Part shown: one piece after another, positions 46,268 through 56,869 of the stretch | Position numbering within the stretch: position 1 is the first letter of the stretch | How the letters are laid out: every line of letters starts with the position of its first letter | Source of the DNA: Durusdinium trenchii | Lineage: Eukaryota > Sar > Dinophyceae > Suessiales > Symbiodiniaceae | DNA length: 64,000 bases | NCBI GenBank assembly: GCA_963970005.1 | Contig: CAXAMN010018890.1 | Span: 256,001-320,000 of the forward strand | Direction: 5' to 3' | Notes under the pieces: model-generated | Databases searched by the model: none | Told to the model about the DNA's origin: nothing | The model's input: the letters and a program-made list of their open reading frames with translations, nothing else | Made by a program: the position numbers and the translations under genes

Positions 46268-48293
46268 CTTACCCGGCGCCATACTCCAGGAGCAGCTTCG
46301 CCAAAGACTCATGGTCGCCTTGAACTGCATATTTGAGCGCACTAACACCTGCATTCTCAGGAGCCATTGCACTAGCACCATTCTGAAGCAGCAGCTTCGC
46401 GACAGACTCGTGGCCACCAAACGCAGCCAGTTGGAGTGCAGTAGAGCCATTTTGGTCTGCGGCGTTTGCATTGGCGCCATGGTCCAGGAGTAGCTTTGTC
46501 AAAGATTCATGGCCACCAAGAGCAGCATACATTAGGGCAGTGGAACCATCCTCATTTGTAGCATCTGCGTTTGCACCATTCTCCAGCAGCAGCTTCGCCA
46601 AAGACTCATTGCCACATTCAGAAGCACTCATCAGTGCAGTGCCACCTGTGTTGTTTCCAACACATGCATTGGCACCATACTCTAGCAGTAGCTTTGCCAA
46701 AGACTCATGGCCACCTTGAGCAGCATACATCAGCGTAGTGATGCCAGTGTGGTTCGCTGCCTGTGTATCTGCCCCATGTTCCAACAACAGCTTTGCAACA
46801 AGCTCATGTCCACCAAAAGCAGCAAGCTGGAGCGCAGTGACACCATCTTTGTCTGCAGCCCCTGCATTCGCCTTCTGCTCTAACAGTAGCTTTGTCAAAG
46901 ACTCATGACCACCTTGAGCAGCATACATCAGCGCAGTGGCACCAGCTTTGTTGGCAGCCCCTATCTCTGCACCATTCTCCAGCAAAACCTTTGCCACAGA
47001 CTCATGGCCCCGTTGAGCAGCCAACATCAACACAGTCTTACCATCGTTGTCTGTCGCCCTTGGGTCTGAGCCAAGCTTCAGAAGCAGCTCCGCCGTAGGT
47101 GCCTCCCTTGCATTCATGATCAAAACATTCAACCAGGCTGCTCGCTCTTTGATCGTGGCAAAACTTGTGCAAATCTCAATCAGCTGCTCTTCGGTGAAGG
47201 ATGCTCCATATCGACAACACTCTGCTGCTGGCACATAGTCGCCCCTAGCAAGTAAAACTCGAAGCATGCTGGTGGACAGCAGCGAGCGAATATAGTCATC
47301 GAAAGTGGAAAAACAAAGCCCGCCCAATCCATCAAGCCCCTCTTTATCAACGATAGTGTCGAAAAACTCTTTGACAGTTCTTGGCTCTAAAATACTCCTC
47401 CAATGTCTGTCTGCAGTTTCTGCCCAAATTCTGTACTTGTCTGCCTCGGTGGAACTTTGAGCCTTGGAAGCAGACACCTCCCACAAAGCCTGGCAGGTGG
47501 CTTGCAGCATCTTTGTCGCTCCAGCGTCTGACTGCGATGCACGCGAGTCAAGCTCTGAAAAGGGTCCCAAGTCACAAATCAGCTCAAATGGCTTTTGCAA
47601 GTCTTTGAGGCGAGATACCTCAAAGAGACACCAAATACGTTTGAACGGGTTGATTTGCTCATCCAGAACCATCACAGCACCAGCCGCGGCTTGTGCCAGA
47701 GCTGCATTGAATGGTCCCTGCCTGGGATTCTGGCCGACCTCTGCAGTGACATCATGTTGATTTAAAGCGAAAAGACAAATCCAAAAAACCACCGATTCGA
47801 TGTGGCCGACTTGCAGCCTCTGGGAGTGGCCATTGGCCCAAAGGCCAAGAGCCCTTACCGTGCTGCTGAACAAGTGACCCCAATAGTGCGACACAAAAGA
47901 GTGGACGTAAAGACCATAAGGATTCAGCAACTCTGAAAAGGAGGATGCTCGAGTGGCACAGGGAATAGTTTGTTGAGCATCCTGTTCGCGGGCTGCACAA
48001 TGGCCTGGGGTGGACATAGGAGTCACCACAAAGGTGTCAAAGGCATAAAGATTGGGGCATTGCTGGAATCTTTTACCTTCTTGGATGGCCATCCGATGGC
48101 TTTGATTGAACGATTCGCACTGCTGATCCAACCAGCCAGACTTGATGAACATGGTCTCCAGGCGCTTCAACTGGCCCAATGCCATACCCCGCAAGGAGTG
48201 TGGGACAGTTCCTCGCTTGAACCAAGCCAAAAGAACTGCTAAAACACAGGTGCGTTCCAGGGCCAAAAACAACATCGACTGCACCCGGGGGGT
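46268..48293 (-). CDS. Ankyrin-repeat protein with conserved N-terminal region, large exon
   Basis: A single open exon of about 675 codons. The N-terminal 400 residues contain a region with FVSHYWGHLF (135-144), VVFWICLFALNQHD (170-183), GAVMVLDEQ and RIWCLFEVSRL (221-231). I recall this combination from predicted dinoflagellate ankyrin proteins; its function is unknown. From about 402 to the end there are eight 33-residue ankyrin repeats (pattern DGxTALMYAAxxGHESLxKLLLxxGANxxAA). Repeats 1-4 resemble 5-8 in order, which suggests a block duplication. The left end of the exon follows a pyrimidine-rich stretch and CAG (48294), so this is probably an internal exon with the start codon further upstream. 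The in-frame TAA at the other end is inside a GTAAGA sequence, a good GT donor, so the protein may continue. Ankyrin repeats bind partner proteins; the partner here is unknown. Confidence 0.8.
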
Positions 48294-48419
48294 CTGCAAA
48301 AGGGAACAACAAGCAGTGACTTAAGAACTAGACGACGAGCGGCCCGAAAGCACTTTTCATCACATAGGAAGTCAGAGTGCGAGTTCTCTGTTAAGTGTGC
48401 AGTGAGAAGTGTTAAGTCG

Positions 48420-48530
48420 AGTGAGTTGAGGTAGTGTGTGGGTTTCTGTGTGTATCTATGTCCGTGTGTATATGAGTCTGCGTGTGTGTGTGTGTGTGTG
48501 TTCGTGTAAGTTGACGCAGTGCGTGGGTGT
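48420..48530. repeat. TG-rich low-complexity tract
   Basis: GTGTG runs with interruptions, including about eleven TG units near 48483-48502. It lies between the ankyrin exon and the 60-bp satellite. Confidence 0.8.
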
Positions 48531-48580
48531 CTGTGTGTGATGCGGCCTCCCAAACCCCCCACCGGCGGCCAAGCGGTGAC

Positions 48581-49098
48581 AGCTCTCATCTTCTAGCTCC
48601 CCACATACTCCGCCTACTACAGTTGTACTACAAAGTCGCCAGTTCTCATCTTCCAGCTCCCCAGCTACTCCGCGTACTACAGTTGCACTACCAAGTCACC
48701 AGTTCTCATCTTCCAGCTCCGCAGCTAGTCCGCGTACTAAAGTTGTACTACAAAGTCGCCAGTTCTCAGCTTCCANNNNNNNNNNCACTAACGTTGTACT
48801 ACCAAGTCGCCAGTTCTCATCTTCCAGCTCCCAAGCTACTCCGCGTACTACAATTGTACTACAAAGTCGCCAGTTCTCATCTTCCAGCTCCCCAACTAGT
48901 CCGCGTACTGAAGTTGTACTACAAAGTCACCAGTTCTCATCTTCCATCTCGCCAGATACTCCGCGTACTAAAGTTGTACTACAAAGTCGCCAGTCCTCAT
49001 CTTCCAGCTCCCCAGCTACTCCGCGTACTAAAGTTGTACTACGAAGTCGCCAGTTTTCTCAGCTTCCAGCTCCACAGATTGCTCGGTTGTACTAGAAA
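48581..49098. repeat. 60-bp tandem satellite, about 8.5 copies
   Basis: Units start at 48581, 48641, 48701, 48761 (holding the gap), 48812, 48872, 48932, 48992 and 49052. The shared core is TTCTCATCTTCCAGCTCC, then ACTCCGCGTACTA, then GTTGTACTAC. The period is divisible by three, so a plus-strand frame stays open (peptides such as LYYKVASSHLPAPQL), but I see no reason to call it a gene. Confidence 0.95.
48776..48785. other. Assembly gap (10 N) inside the 60-bp satellite
   Basis: Ten N bases make the fourth unit about 9 bp short. The true copy number may be larger than shown. Confidence 0.95.
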
Positions 49099-49099
49099 G

Positions 49100-49550
49100 G
49101 CACAATCACCGCAGAGGTTTGCGCGCGCACCGGACAAATCGCACTCTCGCCTGCATTTGGCGCACTCGACACGCACGATCTCCGCAGAGGATTGCGCGCT
49201 CTCGCCTGCATTTCGCGCACTCGACACGCACGATCTCCGCAGAGGGTTGCGCGCGCGCCGGACGAATCGCACTCTCGCCTGCATTTCGCGCGCTCGACAC
49301 GCACGATCTCCGCAGAGGGTTGCGCGCGCACCACGCAAATCGCACTCTCGCCTGCATTTGGCGCACTCGACACGCGCGATCTCCGCAGAGGGTTGCGCGC
49401 GCACCGGACGAGCGGCACTCTCGCCTGCATTTCGCGCGCTCGACACGCACGATCTCCGCAGAGGGTTGCGCGCGCACCGGGCGAATCGCGCTCTCGCCTG
49501 CATTTCGCGCACTCGACACGCACGATCTCCGCAGAGGGTTGCACTTTCGG
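49100..49550. repeat. 73-bp GC-rich tandem satellite, about 7 copies
   Basis: The landmark CTCCGCAGAG recurs at 49180, 49235, 49308, 49381, 49454 and 49527, with a diverged first unit near 49106. The period is 73 bp except one 55-bp unit that lacks 18 bp. Units share CTCGCCTGCATTT, CGACACGCACGATCT and GGTTGCGCGCGC. Since 73 is not a multiple of three and the unit lacks stops, several frames stay open on both strands. Confidence 0.95.
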
Positions 49551-49639
49551 TTGACGCTGTTCGTCCCACCCTCCGCCTTTAAGAGAGAATTTATAAAGTG
49601 GGAAGATGTTTTTCATTAGGACATCTCCCGTGCTAGTTT

Positions 49640-49815
49640 TCCATGCTCACACTTGCCTACTCATTGCATGCTTGCATAGTCATTGCATGCTTGCATACTC
49701 ATCATTACCCTTGCATCACTACACTTGCATACTTTGACACTTGCATACTTTGCACTTAGATGCTTTCGCTCTTCCACTTACACTGGGGTACGTAACACTG
49801 GGGTACGTATAGCGC
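49640..49815. repeat. Short repeats: CTTGCATACT words and a 15-bp duplication
   Basis: CTTGCATA recurs about six times between 49650 and 49750. CACTGGGGTACGTA is present twice near 49782-49808. Confidence 0.7.
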
Positions 49816-49845
49816 TCATGTTGTAGTGCAAGTGTGGTGGAAGTG

Positions 49846-50268
49846 TCAGTGTGTAAGTGTAAGTGTCGAAGTGTCAGTGTTCAAGGGATTTTCCGGAAGA
49901 ACCCTTCGCAATGCTTTCGGGAAAAAGCAAGCGGTTCTGGGATGCTCTGCAAAGCTTCTCAGTGGTTTTGCAAAATCTGCAGATTGATTCAACTCGGCCA
50001 CAATCTCAGCAAACCGTTCCTTGCTGATCCGCGGCTGCCCCGCCATCAGTGCCTGAAGTCTTTCCTCATCTTTCTGCCTGGATTGAAACGTCCCAAAGAC
50101 TTGCGCTGCCTGCTTCAGTTCATGCACATCTAGATCCCCTGAGCCGTCCAAATCACACCGCATGGCCACGAAGTGAGGATCCAGCAGTTTTTGCTTCAAC
50201 TCGGAGCTCACCTGAAGCAGTTCCGACTCCCACTGGTCCCACTGGCACGAATCCGCAGTTGCCATCAT
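49846..50268 (-). CDS. Small EF-hand protein
   Basis: The frame starts MMATADSCQWDQWE (ATG at 50268 or 50265) and runs about 140 codons. It holds one canonical calcium-binding EF-hand loop, DLDGSGDLDVHE, at about residues 38-49, with acidic residues at positions 1, 3, 9 and 12. A second helical part (KERFAEIVAELNQ) could be a degenerate partner hand. The last 15 or so codons run into a short GTGTAAGTGT-like repeat, so the true exon end may be earlier. Calcium sensing is inferred from the loop only. The gene is on the same strand as the ankyrin gene, with the two satellites between them. Confidence 0.65.
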   Translation of the reverse strand: MMATADSCQWDQWESELLQVSSELKQKLLDPHFVAMRCDLDGSGDLDVHELKQAAQVFGTFQSRQKDEERLQALMAGQPRISKERFAEIVAELNQSADFAKPLRSFAEHPRTACFFPKALRRVLPENPLNTDTSTLTLTH

Positions 50269-51282
50269 GGCAGATCACGGCAGATCACACTGTCTAAACG
50301 CAACAGACGAACGAAACCCACATGTCATGTTGGCTTGAGAAGACTCACCGAACGAAACAGTACTGTTTTGCATCATTTGACGCATCACTGGGGCACCCGG
50401 TAGAAGAAAAGGTTCACTCACACAAGGTTGAAAGCTACAAGCAAAGGCTCATGGTAGGAGTACTCAAAGGGCAAACAGAGTTCAGCCAAAGACCAGTGCT
50501 CGGTCTTTCTGAACCAAAAGGATGGAAGATCTGTAAACATTGTAAACGAGGCAACTGATTCCTGAGCAAGTTGAACTTGTCTTTCAATGATGTATGCTAA
50601 CATGTGGCGCTAGGAAAAAACACATTGAGCAAGTACGGACAGCCGTAGTTGCTGGGTCAACTGCCTGCAGTGTTTGATGCTGAGAGCAAGAAACAAACAG
50701 CGAAAACAACGAAAAACTGAGAATTGGTCTTGTCTATCTGCCAGCTAACTTGGAGTTAAAGGTTTGAAACGAGGGCCAACAACGAGCGCCCATAAGGAAT
50801 AATGCAGGATGCTCACGAGTGCCAACAGTGAGCAAACAGGGAGCCCAGCAAGTGTGGTCCTTTTGTGCCATGTTCGCTTGGTTCGCCACCTGGGCATATC
50901 AAAACCGCTCCACATCCGGTGCCATTCACATCCAAAAGGAATCATCCTCAAGATGGAACCGTTGCTTCGGTGTGTTTAGGTTCCAAGGTTCCAATCTCCG
51001 CCGTCGGACCGGCCAGGGCCACCGACCACCGCCTCGTTGCGCTGTTCCACCGGTTCCAGGTCGGCCTGGAGATGCTGCACCAATGGGTTTCAGGGTTCGA
51101 ATCGATTCCTCCAGTTTCATGACGTTTAAGGAGCGATCGGACGCTACTCGGAGCGATCGGACGCTACTAAAATGAGTTTGGGTGCATGGTCACAAGCTTC
51201 TAAGCTTCTGGCTTGGATGACATTGGATGAAAAACAACGAAGGACAAAGAATGACATCGGGTCTGATTCAGTCGTCCATCTC

Positions 51283-51474
51283 TCATTCAGTCGCATGGCT
51301 GACGGCCAAATCAACCTTTGGACGAGCCAATTCCTTGAGAAACCACGGCGTGTTTTCCACGTTTTTGTTCCACTTCCAATGGTTTTGTTGGAGGGAGGGT
51401 AGGCTTTCACTCAAGAAAACAAACACCACCAGGACTTGGGTGAGCACCAGTGTGCATGGTTTTGCATAAATCAA
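51283..51474 (-). CDS. Candidate small protein or terminal exon
   Basis: A 63-codon frame with a hydrophobic N-terminal stretch (TLVLTQVLVVFVFL) followed by FLKELARPKVDLAVSHATE and a stop. The last 20 residues look coding. It may be a terminal exon rather than a whole gene. No family is recognised. Confidence 0.3.
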   Translation of the reverse strand: MIYAKPCTLVLTQVLVVFVFLSESLPSLQQNHWKWNKNVENTPWFLKELARPKVDLAVSHATE

Positions 51475-51596
51475 GTGTACCCATCTACCACTGAAAAAAC
51501 GTCAGCTATCATGGTCTAAGGCTGTCCTAATGTCCTAATCCGCCGACCCCAGCCTAGCCGCAGCCTAGGCGGGAGGCGCCTGGGACACCGCAGAGT

Positions 51597-52330
51597 GCAA
51601 CCTTGGCATTGGCATCTCCACCTTTGTGGGCTTTAGCACAGGCCACAGCTAGCCTGTCCGAAGCCACGCAGCCTAGGCATGGCCTGGGCTGCCACGTACG
51701 GTGCTAGCAGCCAAGGCCAGCCTCTTCTTTTCTAGGCTTCCGAAGGCAACGGCCCCCCTCAAACCCCAAACCCCTCTCGGCGCCTCGCAGGGTGCAACCT
51801 TGGCATTGGCATCTCCACCTTTGTGGGCTTTAGCGCAGGCCACAGCTAGCCTGTCCGAAGCCACGCAGCCTATAGGCATGGCCTGGGCTGCCACGTACGG
51901 TGCTAGCAGCCAAGGCCAGCCTCTTCTTTTCTAGGCTTCCGAAGGCAACGGCCCCCCTCAAACCCCTCAAGCCCCTCTCGGCGCCTCGCAGGGTGCAACC
52001 TTGGCATTGGCATCTCCACCTTTGTGGGCTTTAGCGCAGGCCACAGCTAGCCTGTCCGAAGCCACGCAACCTAGGCATGGCCTGGGCTGCCACGTACGGT
52101 GCTAGCAGCCAAGGCCAGCCTCTTCTTTTCTAGGCTTCCGAAGGCAACGGCAAACCCCTCAAGCCCCTCTCCTTTAGCGCAGGCCACAGCTAGCCTGTCC
52201 GAAGCCACGCAGCCTAGGCATGGCCTGGGCTGCCGCGTGCGGTGCTAGCAGCCGAGGCCAACCTCTTCTTTTCTAGGCTTCCGAAGGCAACGGCCCCCCT
52301 CAAGCCCTCCTCGGCGCCTTTGGCCGCAAA
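51597..52330. repeat. GC-rich tandem repeat, 197-201 bp unit, about 3.7 copies
   Basis: GCAACCTTGGCATTGG recurs at 51597, 51794 and 51995. A fourth copy lacks about 40-70 bp near 52170 and ends by 52330. Units include AGCCTGTCCGAAGCCACGCA and GGCATGGCCTGGGCTGCC. One minus-strand frame through a unit looks protein-like (RLAVACAKAHKGG), but it is broken between units. Confidence 0.9.
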
Positions 52331-54546
52331 CCTGCAACGCAGCTAGGCATTTTGCCCGTACGTTAGCTTTTCATCGCTCGTCCGCGGTGGACTTGAGGGC
52401 TTCTAACTGCCACCGTGCCAACACCGGACCACGCCCACAGACCAGCGACCGTTCGTAAGAAGCAGTGATGTCAGCACCTGGGCTGCATCACCGCAAGCCT
52501 CACCTGGTCAGCTCTGAGCTGCCAGGCAAGGCCCTCACAAACGGTCGCCGATCCGCGTGCGTTGTCCTTTGTTGGCCAGATGGCCATTGGAATCCACAAA
52601 TTCCAAATTCATCAAGTCATGTCAAAACCACTGCCCCTGCAGCACCCCAGCCCACCACGACCGTGCATAGTACTTGCACTCCCTAGCTTCAGCCTCCTAA
52701 GGCTAGAACGCCCATCTTCTTTCCACAGACGGGCTACCACCGGAACTACACAAACGCCTTCAGTTACACATGCTACACTCCTCCTGAAAAGGGGTCGGCG
52801 GCACCCGGGCGAAGCCCTTACAATTTGATCCTGTACCCTAAAGCTCCTGATCCTCCCCACGGCGGCTCTCTCCATTACACCTGGAGCACCTACATTCGAC
52901 CTACGGGCGTAGGTCTCCTGTTCCTTTTTCATGGCAGGACACTCATGCGTCTGGACACTCAAACACAAGCTATATAGAGATCCCCAAGAAACGCGTACAA
53001 CAATGGACCTGGTAAAAGCAGTGGCCTCTTGCGCTCTGAGAGGCAATACTTGAGGCCGAGGGTAGCTGACGAAAGCTAGCAGGGATGCATCAGTGTCAGT
53101 GGAGGCGAAGCATACAGCGCCGTCCAGTGACAAAGGACTGGTGGGACATCAAGCGGAGTGAGGCAAATCTTTTTTCATAGGCATGGGGCTGTTGGAGGGA
53201 TGGTTCACAAGGTCTCGCTCATGAGAGGTAAAACGTTGTGAACATGTAAGACACACGAACAGCAATGACACAGCCAACCTTAGCCTGTTGAATCTCTTGC
53301 ATCGTATCCCAAAACCTCCACGGAGGAGTTGAACCAAAGTGGATGCCATAAGAAGTGTCCAAGAGGTGTCCCAGAGGCGTCCCAGGGGGGAGTTGAACCC
53401 GCGGGGGGGGGCCCTCTATATATGAAGTTTTCACGTGATGTGGCGATCTCGAGAATTCCAGCCCCTCACTTGCTAAAGCAAGGACAACACCAGCTAGCTG
53501 CTGCTAGCTTTCGTGATGAGCGCCCGACAAATTATTGATTTGGTTGTTTAGTCAGGGTGCGACCATTATTGATTATATATCTATCCATTGTTTCCATGAA
53601 AAACGATACAGTTTCCACAAAACAAAATGATACTCCAACCATAATGCTGTCGGTGTTGGACAATGATATGGGCCCTACCCAAAACGATAATCACCCAACA
53701 TATCCAAAATAGCAGTTATTAAGCTACACAAGTCATAGGGAGCCCGCCGCACCTGCATGTATGTCGCATCAAAATGGGGAGACTCCCACAGCCATACGCC
53801 ATGTCCGTACAAACTGGTCATGGACACACCGAAGCAACTCGTTTTGGGTCTATCTCCCTTTGGCTTTCTCTACACTCACGAGAGTCACCAAAAAACAATA
53901 ACACAACCAACACGTCCTAAAACACGATCTGAGCACTCCAAAGATGACTCCAGCCTCTTGCATCAAGACTTCCTGGCTGCGCCCGCCCAGCTAGGCTCCG
54001 CACCCCACAAATGGGATGGATGGATGGTGGGAGACATCTGAACTCAGCCAAACAAGTACACCTTTCAGGTGAATCTTTGCTTTGGATGCTTTGGTCAAGA
54101 AAGGTACGGTAAACTGGATAACCCAAACAAGTATTGTGTAGATATAGTATGTCATCACTGGAGATATCCCAATACCTCAGTTCCGCAGGCAACGACGGAA
54201 TTACCTTCGAATCTCTAGGTTGCGCCATTCAATCCGATCATCGTGGCCGACGGTTTCATTCAAATAAGTATAAGTCTAGCATAGCAGTTCTGGTAGAATT
54301 CGTCCACCCAGTGTTTGATTGTACCGAAAAATGTTCGACAACACGTCCCATTTGAGCCTAACCAGCTTAGCCGAGCTTCTCTGGAAAAACTCTACAATAA
54401 CAACGAGCCTCAGACTCATCTCTGCTTTTTCACAAAAGCAAAAACAAACCGCAAAGCTGCGCCAGTAGCCGCACACCCAGCGCCCGCACCCTGACACGCT
54501 GGCTCTGACGCGATCGGGGTGACGCGATCAAGCGAAGCGGATGGAC

Positions 54547-54863
54547 CTGTTGGAGGAAGGCGATATGTCTTTGCTCCATGCGGCTCAAAGGCCGAGTCCA
54601 ACTGTCCTGGATCACACGCTTTTTCAGTGGAACTGGGACAGTTTGTATATTGTATTATATGATGTCAAATGTATTCATTACATAGATTCCTGGAACCTCT
54701 TGGCCTGAATTCCATGTTCTTGGAACAAGTTGCAAACATGTTGCAAGAGATCGTCTTGGAATCGAACACCCGAGTTCTGAGGAGGTTTCTGGGTGTACAC
54801 TGGGCTGACGAAATGACCCAGCAGGGTGTCGTAGAGCAATAACAACATGGGGTTTAAGGGCAA
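54547..54863 (-). CDS. Two joined exons of an unidentified gene
   Basis: The minus strand reads LLLLYDTLLGHFVSPVYTQ, then FQDDLLQHVCNLFQEHG and QAKRFQ up to 54690 (GA donor), then 54606-54547 (DSWTRPLSRMEQRHIAFLQQ, GT donor). Phase is kept across the junction. The frame opens at ATG 54863 or 54848. Composition looks coding and the peptide is probably helical. Downstream exons and family are unknown. Confidence 0.45.
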
Positions 54864-55420
54864 AGGACTTTATGCCTCTTGCAAAAGGACATTACACACA
54901 TGTGAGCATGAAACAATAAAATAGATGACTTTGGGTGTGTAGTATGCGGCCTTCTCCAAGTATTAAGTATAGACCAGAAAACGGGATAATTTAACAAACT
55001 CCCTACTGTAGTGACCCCCATGTTCGTCATTTTCAAATGCACTACAAACAAATGACCACATGAACCCAGGCCAATCACAGGGTCGGTATTTGGAAACACA
55101 TTGGCCAATGTTTAAAAAAATGATCAATGAACATATAATGTGTCTTTTCCGGGCTAGATGGAACTTCTTCTATTTCGCACAACATATTTGCGCCACCCGA
55201 GAAACCTCACACGTGGCCCGGGACTCCCTGAGACAACCTTTTGGGACTGTTTGGGACCAGAGGTTGTTCATCATTTCGAAAAGTGAAAGTACTTTGATTT
55301 AGATCATACTAAGATCAGTAATTATGATGATATTGAAGTGGTTACTCTTTCTAAAGCACGGTTTGAATCCAATCCCTGTCATGTTTTTTCATGGAGTTCC
55401 CACCTTTGATTCCCCTATGA

Positions 55421-55515
55421 TTCGAAGCCCCTGGTGGAACATCTCTCGAACCCGTGGAGCGGTGCGCGGCGCGCTCCTGGTCCAGGTCCACTCGAATGGT
55501 CTCATAGCCGCTGCC
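55421..55515 (-). CDS. Candidate exon, unknown gene
   Basis: After an AAG acceptor the minus strand reads GSGYETIRVDLDQERAAHRS with strongly GC-biased third positions. The exon end is unclear and a second frame is also open, so frame choice is tentative. Confidence 0.3.
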
Positions 55516-55806
55516 CTTGGGGAACCCACGTCGTTGTGGGGGAAACAAAACGTCATAAGTTCGAGATCCATGTGCTTCCATGTGCATCCAAAAAAGCAAG
55601 ACAATACTTGACACACACACACATCCACTTACTTAAGATAATCCAAAACATCTTCTGACGCCGTGTGAAGCTTCCTGTTCTGCGCCCAACAAGTTCATCT
55701 GCTTTGAGATTCTGCCCTCTTCAAAGGTGAGAACTATCCGGATGTTTGTCTTTTTCGCTGCCCCCCGCCCATCCCTGCCCTAACAAACCCAAGAAATTGC
55801 AGAAAC

Positions 55807-55884
55807 CTGAGAGCGCAGACTTTGCCACCAAAGGTGAAGCGCAACGGTTTGCTGAGGACCACGTTTCGGTAGATCAGGACCTCA
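55807..55884 (-). CDS. Exon of an unidentified gene
   Basis: Bounded by CAG at the acceptor and CTCAG|GT at the donor, 78 nt, entering and leaving in phase 2. It encodes EVLIYRNVVLSKPLRF, then TFGGKVCALR, with GC-rich third positions. A plus-strand frame over the same bases is less likely because it lacks splice context. No family is recognised. Confidence 0.45.
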
Positions 55885-56361
55885 CTGCTCGCGCTGCACC
55901 GGGGGGTGGCCCAAGGGTTTCGGAACGGAAAAAAAGATTCCTCGTTTGATACATGTATTGTGCACTATATAGTTCTATTGCATACTTTTATAAACTATCT
56001 AAGTATATCTAAGTCATATTTTTCTAATATATAAATACATCATATACTATAATACCTTAGTCGTCCCAACACGCGAAATGCGCAACGCTGAGTGCCAGCA
56101 CGCTGGCTCCGCAACACTCCAATGTTTGTTTGGCTTTGACCCCCGCCGCGTTCCCCGATGCATTTGTTTCCTTGCTTGGGATGCATTGGTGCTAGGGATT
56201 GGCAGAAAACTCCACTCGCAACCTAGCCATGGCTTGGGCCCCCAATGCATTTCTTGAGGTTGAAAAAGCGCATTTGGGACATAGAAGGGTGAGCTTGGAC
56301 CCATAAGTCCCCACAAATCACATTTCGGATCCATACCAACTTCGACCAACAAAGTTGCCCA

Positions 56362-56859
56362 TCAAACCTGCTTCTCTTTCAACGCACGGTGGTCACTCTT
56401 CGTCGTCCGATACCTGTGGGCTTCGGTTGCGGAACTGGACGATGAAGAGGAATCACACCCAAGCCTGGAAGAAGAGCATTCCACACCCTGCTCCACTTCC
56501 CGTGGCTCTGCCAAAGGCACATGTGTTCCAATGGGCGGGTCAAGCCTCTCATGGAGTTCTGCCAAGAGCACTTCGAACAAGCCAAAAAATGGCTTAGAGG
56601 TGCCGCTCTGCACATACAGGAAACATGCCTTCACCAGCTTGCTCTGTTGCTCGCTCACGCCTCTCGCAGGAAACTTCACCTGGCACCACTCCTCCCCAAC
56701 AGAGTGGCCTCCATGGCGCAACAACAGCACCTGTTCCGGTGTTAGAGCCGACATGGCTGCTCGCTCAGTAAGCAGCTGTTTCCCCTGCGCGTGTTGGCGC
56801 TCAGGCTTTACTTCTGGCACTCTACTACCCAAAACCCATTCCCAAATGCATGCGTTCAA
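56362..56859 (-). CDS. Hypothetical protein, 165 residues
   Basis: One uninterrupted frame starts MNACIWEWVLGS. Its middle looks coding (MSALTPEQVLLLRHGGHSV; FFGLFEVLLAELHERL) and a polar, serine-rich tail ends ALKEKQV. A second in-frame Met at MSALTPEQ (residue 36) could be the true start or an exon boundary could lie before it. I do not recognise the family. Confidence 0.55.
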   Translation of the reverse strand: MNACIWEWVLGSRVPEVKPERQHAQGKQLLTERAAMSALTPEQVLLLRHGGHSVGEEWCQVKFPARGVSEQQSKLVKACFLYVQSGTSKPFFGLFEVLLAELHERLDPPIGTHVPLAEPREVEQGVECSSSRLGCDSSSSSSSATEAHRYRTTKSDHRALKEKQV

Positions 56860-56869
56860 TTAACATAAT

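Larger units (their letters stand above)
50269..54546. other. Repeat-rich stretch with little coding evidence
   Basis: It holds a 21-bp duplication (51131-51170), the 197-201 bp tandem repeat (51597-52330), short G-rich and GTCCCAGA-like repeats near 53350-53415, and several long minus-strand frames without exon signatures. A short GC-rich minus-strand segment near 51030-51064 (ADLEPVEQRNE, AG before and GC after) may be an isolated exon. Confidence 0.35.

Noticed and set aside
48527-49619. Long open frames on both strands across the two satellites
   Set aside because: They follow from stop-free repeat units, not from coding constraint.
52612-53133. 173-codon minus-strand open frame
   Set aside because: Length is notable, but residue composition is uneven, no motif is recognised and no splice context is seen. 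Possibly part of a repeat; not called as a gene.
53149-53434. Overlapping minus-strand frames with a GTPLGHLLDTSYG-like peptide
   Set aside because: The peptide arises from a short G/C-rich direct repeat (GTCCCAGAGGCGTCCCAG-like). No gene structure is visible.
50269-54546. Phage, CRISPR or bacterial defence-type genes
   Set aside because: No such protein motifs or regularly spaced unique-spacer arrays. All tandem repeats here lack unique spacers.
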